This document shows, in pieces, positions 1 through 5,821 of a stretch of 6,007 nt of DNA. Source of the stretch: JAVRLS01 sp031961205 (GTDB taxonomy: Archaea > Thermoplasmatota > Thermoplasmata > Thermoplasmatales > Thermoplasmataceae); the NCBI GenBank assembly GCA_031961205.1, contig JAVRLS010000062.1:1-6007 (forward strand), written 5' to 3'. The translations under genes and the position numbers were made by a program. Numbering within the stretch: position 1 is the first letter of the stretch; the number at the start of each line of letters is the position of its first letter. The notes beneath the pieces were generated by a model. That model was given only the letters and a program-made list of their open reading frames with translations. It made no database searches and was not told the origin of the DNA.

Positions 1-29
1 TCTGCATATATCATGTATTTGGCTGCTAA

Positions 30-365
30 TCACAAAAAGTGGCCTTCGCGATTAAAAAACCTTCTGAATCCTTTAATTTCATACACTACCAGAATGATTT
101 CGGCAAAGAGTGTTGCCAGTAAAACGTAAATGGCAAATATGTCCACGTGAAATATCGTAGAGTATATGCCCTCGTAGAATTGAAGATCCGGAATATATGT
201 ATATAAAAATCCCACAACAACAACATCAAAAAAAACTGAACCGAGAAGATAGAACCCGCGAAGAAAATCTCCGAAGACATATTCTATCTTCTCCTTTCCA
301 TTAAGTGTCCTTTCCTTTATCTCAGCATCTTCTTCTTCCTTTTCAGTTATTTGCACTTGGCGCAT
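30..365 (-). CDS. Small two-helix membrane protein at the end of the dpp operon, unknown function
   Basis: A 111-residue protein I do not recognise. Residues 1-28 are hydrophilic and strongly charged, with an EKEEEDAE run. Two hydrophobic segments follow, at about 36-57 and 74-95, joined by a short loop with several aromatic residues. The C-terminus is basic (FRRFFNR, 101-107), so by the positive-inside rule both ends should face the cytoplasm. There is no signal peptide and no catalytic motif. The ATG at 365-363 lies inside the end of dppF, overlapping it by 23 bases, and is preceded by GGAG seven bases upstream (within GTGGAGTTAGAGA). That good ribosome binding site, together with the overlap, argues for a real, translationally coupled gene. 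Its position suggests an accessory or stabilising partner of the transporter, but that is inference. It could also be an unrelated membrane protein transcribed by read-through. Confidence 0.68.
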   Translation of the reverse strand: MRQVQITEKEEEDAEIKERTLNGKEKIEYVFGDFLRGFYLLGSVFFDVVVVGFLYTYIPDLQFYEGIYSTIFHVDIFAIYVLLATLFAEIILVVYEIKGFRRFFNREGHFL

Positions 366-1776
366 TCTCTAACTCCACTTTTGCTGGCTCCTCATAAAGA
401 AGGCATGAAACGTAATGCCCTTTCTTTGCTTCAATGAGCTTTGGCACGTCAGGTTCTATCATCGTTATAACCAGCGACTTGTTGTCAGATTCCCATGAGA
501 TGCTTTCAATAGCCTTGTACATGACACCCCGGTTTCCAAGAGATTCCTTATCGATGATCCCCTTCAGCACATCCAGGACATGACCTGGATTCTGTACAAC
601 GTTGGTGAACCTGATGTAAAGCTTGTTTTCGTCCTCAGAAACCACAATCTTTGCTATCTCCGGTATTGCCTCGGCCTCCGGGTTTCTGTAAACGTCCATA
701 ATCTCCCTGATCGGCTCTGAAATATCACGCGGCGACCATCCACAGTTCTTCATGGCTACCGGGCATCTTGCATGGAAGTAGCAACCCTTTGGCGGATTTA
801 CAGGGCTCGGTATTTCTCCTTCGAGCACGACACGCTGCCTTTTGATATTTGGATCCGGTACGGGTATAGCGGACATGAGCGCCTTGGTATAAGGATGGAG
901 CATATCGGTAAACAGTTCGTGGGTTCCGCCTATCTCCACTATTTTTCCCAGATACATGACGATAACCCTATCGGACATGCTTCTGATAACGTTCAGATGA
1001 TGGGATATGAAAAGATACGTTATATTGTGCTTCTGCTGTATGTCCTTCAGCATGTTTAATATCTGCGCCTGAACTGATACATCCAGTGCTGATGTTGGTT
1101 CATCAAGCACAAGCAAGTCCGGCTCTATCGATATCGCGCGTGCTATTCCAATTCTCTGTCTCTGGCCACCGCTGAACTCGTGGGGGAACCTGTACAGATG
1201 ATCTTCACTCAGCCCTATTTCTTTTATAAGGCTCTTCTCTTTTTCCATGATCTCTTCCCTTGACATTTTTGTCAGGAGACTCATTGGCTCAGCTATTATG
1301 TCCTTTATCAGCTTTCTCGGATCAAGTGATGAAAAAGGGTCCTGAAAAACAGGTTGCATGAATTTTCTGTATTTCCTGATCTCCCTGGGTTTCATGTTTG
1401 TAAGGGAATACTTCTTCCTGAGCGGATCCAGTTCATCAAGTATCCTGGAGATTTCCTGCTTGTCGCTTTCACTCTTGTTCTTTTTTGCCTGGAGCCTGTA
1501 GACTTTTTCTTCAAGATCTCTTATATTTTTCATCTTGTCCTGCTCGAGCTCGAAATATATATGGCCTTCGGTGGCATGTATAAGCTGGAGTATGGTACGC
1601 CCAAGAGTTGTCTTTCCGCATCCTGTTTCTCCGACAATTCCTATAGTTTCTCCTTTTCTTACGGTGAATGTTACGTCATCAACCGCCTTGACATATCCCA
1701 GGTTTCGCCCCAGCCCGTTTGGAATATCAAAATATTTCTTTACATGTGATACATACAGTATAATATTATCATCCAT
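343..1776 (-). CDS. dppF: Oligopeptide/dipeptide ABC transporter ATPase, DppF/OppF type, with two insertions
   Basis: Cytoplasmic ATPase of 477 residues that should pair with DppD to power uptake. Visible motifs: Walker A GETGCGKT (49-56), Q-loop Gln145 in VFQDP, signature FSGGQ (201-205), Walker B LLVLDEP (221-227), D-loop SALD (229-232) and switch His259 in SHHLNV. The C-terminal oligopeptide-transporter domain has cysteines 332, 338, 345 and 458. The protein is well above the usual 320-340 residues. About 40 extra charged residues lie between Walker A and the Q-loop (about 78-138), and about 95 extra residues separate the third and fourth cysteines. The start at 1776 was chosen because it falls one base after the dppD stop (TGA-A-ATG) and has AAAGGGGCG upstream. 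The frame stays open to 1848, but those 24 residues would overlap dppD and look unlike a family N-terminus. All nucleotide-binding residues are intact, so it should be active. Confidence 0.95.
   Translation of the reverse strand: MDDNIILYVSHVKKYFDIPNGLGRNLGYVKAVDDVTFTVRKGETIGIVGETGCGKTTLGRTILQLIHATEGHIYFELEQDKMKNIRDLEEKVYRLQAKKNKSESDKQEISRILDELDPLRKKYSLTNMKPREIRKYRKFMQPVFQDPFSSLDPRKLIKDIIAEPMSLLTKMSREEIMEKEKSLIKEIGLSEDHLYRFPHEFSGGQRQRIGIARAISIEPDLLVLDEPTSALDVSVQAQILNMLKDIQQKHNITYLFISHHLNVIRSMSDRVIVMYLGKIVEIGGTHELFTDMLHPYTKALMSAIPVPDPNIKRQRVVLEGEIPSPVNPPKGCYFHARCPVAMKNCGWSPRDISEPIREIMDVYRNPEAEAIPEIAKIVVSEDENKLYIRFTNVVQNPGHVLDVLKGIIDKESLGNRGVMYKAIESISWESDNKSLVITMIEPDVPKLIEAKKGHYVSCLLYEEPAKVELENAPSANN
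363..378 (-). promoter_or_regulatory. Ribosome binding site of the small membrane gene, inside dppF
   Basis: The minus strand reads GTGGAGTTAGAGAATG, placing GGAG seven bases before the ATG while still within dppF coding sequence. It fixes the start of the 111-residue gene at 365 and supports coupled translation with dppF. Confidence 0.6.
442..729 (-). other. Extra domain inserted inside the four-cysteine motif of DppF
   Basis: DppF residues about 350-445. In the paired DppD the third and fourth cysteines of the C-terminal motif are 17 residues apart (C489, C507). In DppF the same two (C345, C458) are 112 apart. The added segment alternates predicted strands (EIAKIVVS, NKLYIRFTNVV, KSLVITMIE) and helices (GHVLDVLKGIID, VMYKAIESI), which suggests a small folded alpha/beta unit rather than a loose loop. 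The flanks still look like the family: CPVAMKNCGW before it, and EPDVPKLIEAKKGHYVSC after it. Boundaries are approximate and its function is unknown. Confidence 0.6.
1363..1545 (-). other. Charged helical insertion between Walker A and Q-loop of DppF
   Basis: DppF residues about 78-138. Lys55 of Walker A and Gln145 of the Q-loop are 90 residues apart, against roughly 45-50 in typical DppF/OppF proteins as I recall them. The extra part is rich in Lys, Glu, Asp and Arg with regularly spaced Leu, Ile and Val (for example RDLEEKVYRLQAKK and ISRILDELDPLRKKY). This reads as one or two amphipathic helices that could form a coiled-coil hairpin. It sits in the antiparallel beta region of the nucleotide-binding domain and would project from the core fold without disturbing the catalytic motifs. 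Confidence 0.6.
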
Positions 1777-1777
1777 T

Positions 1778-3334
1778 TCAGTTCGCCCCTTTATTATTGT
1801 CAGAGAACAGGAAACATGCAACTTTATGATTATTTCCAATATCAACAAGCTTCGGTTTTTCCTTATCGCAGATATCCATCCTGAAAGGGCACCTTGGATT
1901 GAACCGGCACCCAGTTGGTGGTGTTATAAGATTTGGAACTGATCCTTTTATAGATTCAAGTTTTTCAAATTTATCAACTGTAACATCAGGCCTTGGTATT
2001 GATTTCAGAAGACCCATTGTGTAAGGATGCTTAGGATTTTTAAATATCTCCTTCACATCAGCCTCTTCAACTATATTTCCTGCATACATTACTGCCACAC
2101 GGTTGCACATTTCAGCTATGACGGCAAGGTCATGCGTTATGAACAGGATTGATGTTTTCGTTACCCTGTTGAGATCTCTCATAATATCCAGAATCTGGGC
2201 CTGAGTCGTAACATCAAGCGCTGTAGTAGGTTCATCGGCAATAAGAACCTTCGGATTTGATGAAAGAGCCATAGCTATCATGGACCGCTGAAGCATACCT
2301 CCGCTTAATTCGTGGGGATAGGAATCTATCACCCTTTCTGGACCTGCAATGTTTACAAGTTTCAGGAGCTCCATGGCTCTTCTTCTCGCAGCTTTTTTGA
2401 ATGGCTCCTCTATCCTTCTTCCAACAAATCTCTTTATAAGCCGGTAGCTTAAGAATTTTGAATTAATATATGACTGTGTCTTTTTAATCTGGTTCTGTAA
2501 ATCCCTTATTGCGGATGCATCATTCCTTATTTCTGCTTCGGAAAGTTTCAGCGATAGTTCAAAGAGAAGATTGTTGTATTTCTCATAATCTCTTTCCATT
2601 TCTATATATTTAAGCTTGACACCTGTTTTCTGTTCCTTCATAAGGTTTATGAGTTCTGTCCTCTCATTAGAGCTGTTTCTTTCGATTATCTCAAGTATTC
2701 CCTCCTCAGTTTCCGGGACTCCGTATATGCGGGTCCATTCATTTATAAACTGCCTTGTTTCCAGTACTGTTTTCTTGCTCTTTGCCTCCTTGATCATATT
2801 ATCTATGTCTGTATCGCTCATTGTTTCCCGCCGGATTATCCCGTTTGCTATCTCTATTTTGCTGTGTAGAAGTATTGCCTCTTCTATCTGTTCGCCAATT
2901 CTCATGACAGGATTCATTGAAAGCGACGGCTCCTGAAATATCATAGAGATTTTATCCCCACGTATTTTTGACATAATAAAGCCGTGGTTCTTGAGCTCCC
3001 TCTTGTTTCTTTTTATCTTTACGTTGGTCTCCGATTTAACGGTTATTTTTGCCTGCTTCTTTAGATCGGCAAGAATATTGTATCCATCTATGTATATGGA
3101 TCCTGACATTATGCGGCCCGGTGGGTCCGGAATAAGATCCATTATGGACGTTGCCGTGACACTTTTTCCGCATCCACTTTCTCCCACAAGACCGAGAACT
3201 TCACCGGGTTTTATTTCAAACGAGACGCCGTCAATTGCTTTCACTATTCCCTTATATGTGAAGAACTGTGTTACCAGGTCTGAAACCTTTACCACCGGTT
3301 GAATTTCCTCTTTATTGATTTCCTCTTCCATCAT
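1778..3334 (-). CDS. dppD: Oligopeptide/dipeptide ABC transporter ATPase, DppD/OppD type, with large helical insertion
   Basis: Cytoplasmic ATPase of 518 residues, the second nucleotide-binding subunit of the importer. Visible motifs: Walker A GESGCGKS (51-58), Q-loop Gln134 in IFQEP, signature LSGGM (343-347), Walker B VLIADEP (363-369), D-loop TALD (371-374) and switch His401 in THDLAV. The C-terminal motif has cysteines 476, 482, 489 and 507 (TGCRFNPRCP to HKVAC); related transporters are reported to bind a [4Fe-4S] cluster there. LSGGM rather than LSGGQ is usual for DppD/OppD. The protein is about 180 residues longer than typical members, from about 25 extra residues before the Q-loop and about 145 between the Q-loop and the signature. 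The start at 3334 lies two bases after the dppC stop, with AGAGGAGA upstream. A second ATG follows directly and cannot be excluded. Confidence 0.95.
   Translation of the reverse strand: MMEEEINKEEIQPVVKVSDLVTQFFTYKGIVKAIDGVSFEIKPGEVLGLVGESGCGKSVTATSIMDLIPDPPGRIMSGSIYIDGYNILADLKKQAKITVKSETNVKIKRNKRELKNHGFIMSKIRGDKISMIFQEPSLSMNPVMRIGEQIEEAILLHSKIEIANGIIRRETMSDTDIDNMIKEAKSKKTVLETRQFINEWTRIYGVPETEEGILEIIERNSSNERTELINLMKEQKTGVKLKYIEMERDYEKYNNLLFELSLKLSEAEIRNDASAIRDLQNQIKKTQSYINSKFLSYRLIKRFVGRRIEEPFKKAARRRAMELLKLVNIAGPERVIDSYPHELSGGMLQRSMIAMALSSNPKVLIADEPTTALDVTTQAQILDIMRDLNRVTKTSILFITHDLAVIAEMCNRVAVMYAGNIVEEADVKEIFKNPKHPYTMGLLKSIPRPDVTVDKFEKLESIKGSVPNLITPPTGCRFNPRCPFRMDICDKEKPKLVDIGNNHKVACFLFSDNNKGAN
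2405..2863 (-). other. Long helical insertion in the alpha-subdomain of DppD
   Basis: DppD residues about 158-310, between the Q-loop/NPVMRIGEQI stretch and the helix leading to SYPHELSGGM. The Q-loop Gln134 and signature Leu343 are about 209 residues apart, where about 60 is usual. The segment is rich in Glu, Lys, Arg, Asn and Ser. Its second half (about 240-303, including LSLKLSEAEIR and IRDLQNQIKKTQSYI) has heptad-like spacing of Leu and Ile that suggests a coiled coil. It has no cysteines and no recognised motif. The frame is continuous and codon use resembles the rest of the gene, so it is not a sequencing or frameshift artefact. Confidence 0.65.
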
Positions 3335-3336
3335 GT

Positions 3337-4287
3337 TTATCTCCTCTGCTTCGGATCAAGCACATCCCTTAGCCCATCACCAAAGAGACTCACGGCTATC
3401 GTGAATATCATAAGGAATATGGCAGGTATAACAATAGGCCACCACAGCCCATCTATAAGGAATGACTGGCCCCATACAAGCATCCTTCCAAGTTCTGGCA
3501 TAAACGGGTCCACAGGCACGATTCCAAGGAATTCAAGTGCCGCAAATAGCTGTATAACGGTTCCAACATCCAGTGAAAACTGGACAAACAGCGGCGAAAG
3601 GACGCCAGGAATAACATGATAGAATATGTTTCTGCCCGATGAGGAGCCAGCAGCATTTGCAGCCTCTATGAACGTGGCATTTTTTATGGAAAGTGTGAGG
3701 CTTCTTCCCAGCCTTGCATATATTGGCCACCATACTATGATGAATGCAAGGGCTATGTGCGTGAATGTCATCCCGAGGATAAATGCAACTGCTATGGCAA
3801 GTATCAGCGATGGTATGCTGAAGAATATATCAGTTATCCTCATCATTGCCTCATCGATGATACCGCCGAAGTAACCGGACACAGTTCCAAGTATCAGGCC
3901 AACAACCGCACCGGTAAGCACTATTTCCAGGGATAAAGTCATGTCTACCTTCAGTGCACCAAGCATATCCGGTAGAATCGGTATTCCGTATTCCGTTGTT
4001 CCCAGCCAGTAATACCAGCCCTTGGAAAGTGTAGGCGGCGTTACGAGGGTCGCACCGGGATAATAACCTTTACCGTGCAAAAACGAAAGCGCACTAGTGA
4101 GGCTTGTTACCCCCAGGTATCTTGGATCTATATAATCTATCAGCGCAATGATAAAATATACCAGCGTTATTATAAGGCCAACGAATGCCACTTTATTTTT
4201 GATAAGCAGCTTCATTGTGAAAGCGAAATCTTCCATCCTTGCTGAACGTTTTTTACCGGTTTTTTTAAATGCATTTACTTCAACCAT
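3337..4287 (-). CDS. dppC: Oligopeptide/dipeptide ABC transporter permease, DppC/OppC type
   Basis: Integral membrane subunit of 316 residues that forms the channel with DppB. A basic cytoplasmic N-terminus (FKKTGKKRSAR) precedes the first membrane helix (about 33-52). An extracytoplasmic loop of about 60 residues follows, then about five further helices (near 117-139, 155-175, 177-195, 229-253 and 281-302). The EAA loop that contacts the ATPases is at 206-227 (FIEAANAAG to HVIPG). The C-terminus has the family ending GDGLRDVLDP (303-312). GTVSGYFGG (134-142) is also typical. The family motif LGTDxxGRD appears as LGTTEYGIP (95-103), so the charged residues are lost. The start at 4287 has GAGGGTG six bases upstream and lies 11 bases after the dppB stop. 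The substrate could be peptides or, as in some archaeal homologues, sugars. Confidence 0.95.
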   Translation of the reverse strand: MVEVNAFKKTGKKRSARMEDFAFTMKLLIKNKVAFVGLIITLVYFIIALIDYIDPRYLGVTSLTSALSFLHGKGYYPGATLVTPPTLSKGWYYWLGTTEYGIPILPDMLGALKVDMTLSLEIVLTGAVVGLILGTVSGYFGGIIDEAMMRITDIFFSIPSLILAIAVAFILGMTFTHIALAFIIVWWPIYARLGRSLTLSIKNATFIEAANAAGSSSGRNIFYHVIPGVLSPLFVQFSLDVGTVIQLFAALEFLGIVPVDPFMPELGRMLVWGQSFLIDGLWWPIVIPAIFLMIFTIAVSLFGDGLRDVLDPKQRR

Positions 4288-4298
4288 TATCTACACCC

Positions 4299-5387
4299 TC
4301 AGTACCTGATCCTCGGATCGAGGAATGCATATACTATATCGACTATCAGATTAGCTGTCACAAGAACGAGACCGAAAACAAGGGTAACTCCCATAACTCC
4401 ATATATAGAATAGCTTGTAACCGCATTAACACCGAGAAGGCCCATGCCGGGGTAATCGAATACATCTTCTATCAGCACGACACCGCCGAGAAGGCTGGCA
4501 AACAGCAGTCCAAGAACGGTAACAGTAGGAATGATTGCGTTTTTTCTGATATGTTTCTTTATTATCGTTTTTTCAGGCACACCTTTTGCACGTGCTGTCT
4601 TCACGTATTCCTGGCTTCTGTTGTCCATCATGCCTGCCCTCAGGAACCTTATGATTCCCGCCAGCACACCATAGGTGAGCGTAAGCACGGGAAGAACGAG
4701 ATGGAGAAAAGCACTTCTAGCTATGACCCAGTCGCCGTGGATCAATGCATCAAACAATATCATATGTGTGGGCTCAGAAAGAACGATACCGGAACTCGGA
4801 GAAACCAGCCACGCCGGTACCGGGTATGGAATGTCGGCGGGGCTAAAGGTACCTGAAATTGGAAATATTGCAAGCGGATAATTAAGAACTCCCTTTCCAA
4901 ATATTAACTGAAGGAAGAGCGCAAGAACGAAAGCAGGTATTGCATAGCCGGAAAGAGAAAATATTCTACCTGCATGATCTGCAAGCGAGTTCGGCTTTGA
5001 TCCTATGTACGTTCCAAGGGGAATTGCTATTAAAACCGAAAGAATAACTGCGAAAATTGTCAGCTGCAGTGTATTCGGGAAAAATTCAACAATTCCTGTA
5101 ATTACCGGGCCTGTGTAAAAAGTACTTTTCATATAGCCCCAGCTTCCGTGAAGAATACTTGAAAGATAAAAGAAGTATTGAACCGGAACCGGATAATTAA
5201 GACCGAGGAGCTTCTTGATTGCCACAACCTGTGCGGCCCTCGAAAGTGTGCTGTGAGGATTTATATACTGACTGATCAGCAGAGACGTCGGAAGGGCCCT
5301 CATTAAAATAAAAGTAAGTATGGTAAGACCTAATATTGTAGGAATCAAGAGCAGCAGTCTTCTTATTATGAAGAGACGTAACTCCAT
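4299..5387 (-). CDS. dppB: Oligopeptide/dipeptide ABC transporter permease, DppB/OppB type
   Basis: Integral membrane subunit of 362 residues, partner of DppC. The N-terminus has the family pattern FIIRRLLLLIPTILGLTILTF (first helix about 8-29). The large extracytoplasmic region (about 30-100) contains LGLNYPVPVQYFFYL and the HGSWGYM stretch, as usual. Further helices lie near 105-127, 146-165, 228-247, 288-308 and 329-353. The EAA loop is YVKTARAKG to NAIIP (261-287), which matches the family closely. The ending DYPGMGLLGVNAV and DIVYAFLDPRIRY is also classic. The start at 5387 is the first ATG of the conserved N-terminus. Only a weak GTGA lies upstream and a TATA-like element is about 24 bases away, so the message may be leaderless. 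It is the first gene of the tightly packed part of the operon. Confidence 0.96.
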   Translation of the reverse strand: MELRLFIIRRLLLLIPTILGLTILTFILMRALPTSLLISQYINPHSTLSRAAQVVAIKKLLGLNYPVPVQYFFYLSSILHGSWGYMKSTFYTGPVITGIVEFFPNTLQLTIFAVILSVLIAIPLGTYIGSKPNSLADHAGRIFSLSGYAIPAFVLALFLQLIFGKGVLNYPLAIFPISGTFSPADIPYPVPAWLVSPSSGIVLSEPTHMILFDALIHGDWVIARSAFLHLVLPVLTLTYGVLAGIIRFLRAGMMDNRSQEYVKTARAKGVPEKTIIKKHIRKNAIIPTVTVLGLLFASLLGGVVLIEDVFDYPGMGLLGVNAVTSYSIYGVMGVTLVFGLVLVTANLIVDIVYAFLDPRIRY

Positions 5388-5404
5388 GCAGTCACATCAA
5401 AAAT

Positions 5405-5418
5405 CCATATAAAAAAGT
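5405..5418 (-). promoter_or_regulatory. TATA-like promoter element for dppB
   Basis: On the minus strand the sequence reads ACTTTTTTATATGG, centred about 24 bases before the dppB ATG. An archaeal TATA box normally sits about 26 bases before the transcription start, which would place the start almost on the ATG and give a leaderless message. This fits the absence of a convincing ribosome binding site before dppB, while dppC, dppD and the small membrane gene all have one. A second candidate, AAATATATAG, lies about 20 bases further upstream (about 5429-5438) and would give a short leader. No clear BRE can be seen. Confidence 0.5.
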
Positions 5419-5428
5419 TATGGAAGCG

Positions 5429-5776
5429 CTATATATTTGCCATAGCTGTATAGATTAGTAAATAGTAGCAAAAAATAATCACATTTAAATTCCTAAATCT
5501 CCATCTACCCGACTGAAAGATTTTTCCAATAATATCCCGCTTAATTTGCCTCCGATGCTTTTCAAAACTTTCCTCCTCTGATTTAATTCATTAACCATCA
5601 TTATAAAATCCCTGCCGCAGAAACATTGATTCATGTGACGATGAGTTAGAACTGTGAACTATGGGCAAAATTTCAACCGGAAATCCTTCTATCCCGTATC
5701 GTTTGTCTTTACACAGATCATATCGGTATAATATCATATTTTTAGGATAAAAACAATCTAATATAAAAGAGATCAT
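5429..5776 (-). pseudogene. Possible decayed transposase fragment in the dppA-dppB spacer
   Basis: One minus-strand frame reads through this spacer and is broken only by a tandem TAA TGA (5593-5588). Before the stops come 61 residues including DKRYGIEGFPVEILP and SSSHESMFLRQG, which resemble the middle of DDE transposases (G-x-P-V followed by an S-x-HES/HDS stretch). After the stops the same frame continues with ESFEKHRRQIKRDIIGK and then RFRNLNVIIFCYYLLIYTAM to a TAG. This resembles transposase C-termini, where an R-x(3)-E/K-R helix is followed by RGLxNV and a hydrophobic helix. The spacing between the two parts is far too short for an intact enzyme, implying an internal deletion. GC content is higher here than in the flanks. 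The match is by pattern only and could be chance; no inverted terminal repeats were found. Confidence 0.33.
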
Positions 5777-5821
5777 AAAATAAAAGCTAATTTTAAAATT
5801 AAAAAATATAAAAATTTTATT
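5771..5821 (-). terminator. T-rich archaeal-type terminator after the binding-protein gene
   Basis: Directly after the upstream gene's TAG, the minus strand runs through repeated T tracts (ATTTTTATATTTTTTAATTTT, then CTTTTATTTTATG) within about 50 bases. Archaeal RNA polymerase commonly stops at such oligo-T runs without a stable hairpin. The stretch also holds a 14-base AT palindrome (TAATTTTAAAATTA, 5788-5801). Its position suggests that most transcripts of the binding-protein gene end here and that dppB is driven mainly from its own promoter. Some read-through is likely in this kind of operon. Confidence 0.5.

Larger units (their letters stand above)
5388..5821. other. AT-rich 434-base spacer between binding-protein gene and dppB
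   Basis: No intact gene with family support lies here. Going down the minus strand it holds T-rich termination tracts, then a less AT-rich part (about 5490-5720) with the possible transposase remnant and an overlapping 38-codon frame, then TATA-like elements and the dppB start. The + strand has only short frames without ribosome binding sites. No CRISPR repeats, tRNA cloverleaf or strong hairpin is apparent by eye. Confidence 0.6.

Noticed and set aside
1..29. Start of another minus-strand gene (ATG at 14-12)
   Set aside because: Only a few codons are visible and no clear ribosome binding site precedes it, so it cannot be supported.
1777..1848. 24 extra N-terminal residues for DppF, with a start at 1848
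   Set aside because: They would lie inside dppD, do not resemble a family N-terminus, and the ATG at 1776 has a better ribosome binding site and sits one base after the dppD stop.
1354..1942. Overlapping + strand frames antisense to dppF and the end of dppD
   Set aside because: The minus-strand genes carry complete ATPase motifs here. The + strand peptides are complements of these and show no motif.
4269..4856. 195-codon open frame on the + strand
   Set aside because: It lies antisense to dppB, whose protein is an unmistakable permease. The predicted peptide is rich in His and Cys with no family pattern, as expected of a shadow frame.
5591..5776. 61-codon minus-strand frame as an intact small gene
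   Set aside because: There is no ribosome binding site before its ATG, it starts inside T-rich terminator-like sequence, and its similarity continues beyond its stops in the same frame, so a remnant reading is preferred.
5788..5801. 14-base palindrome TAATTTTAAAATTA as a repressor operator
   Set aside because: It consists only of A and T in an A/T-dominated stretch where such symmetry arises easily, and it lies about 400 bases from dppB, far from the promoter.
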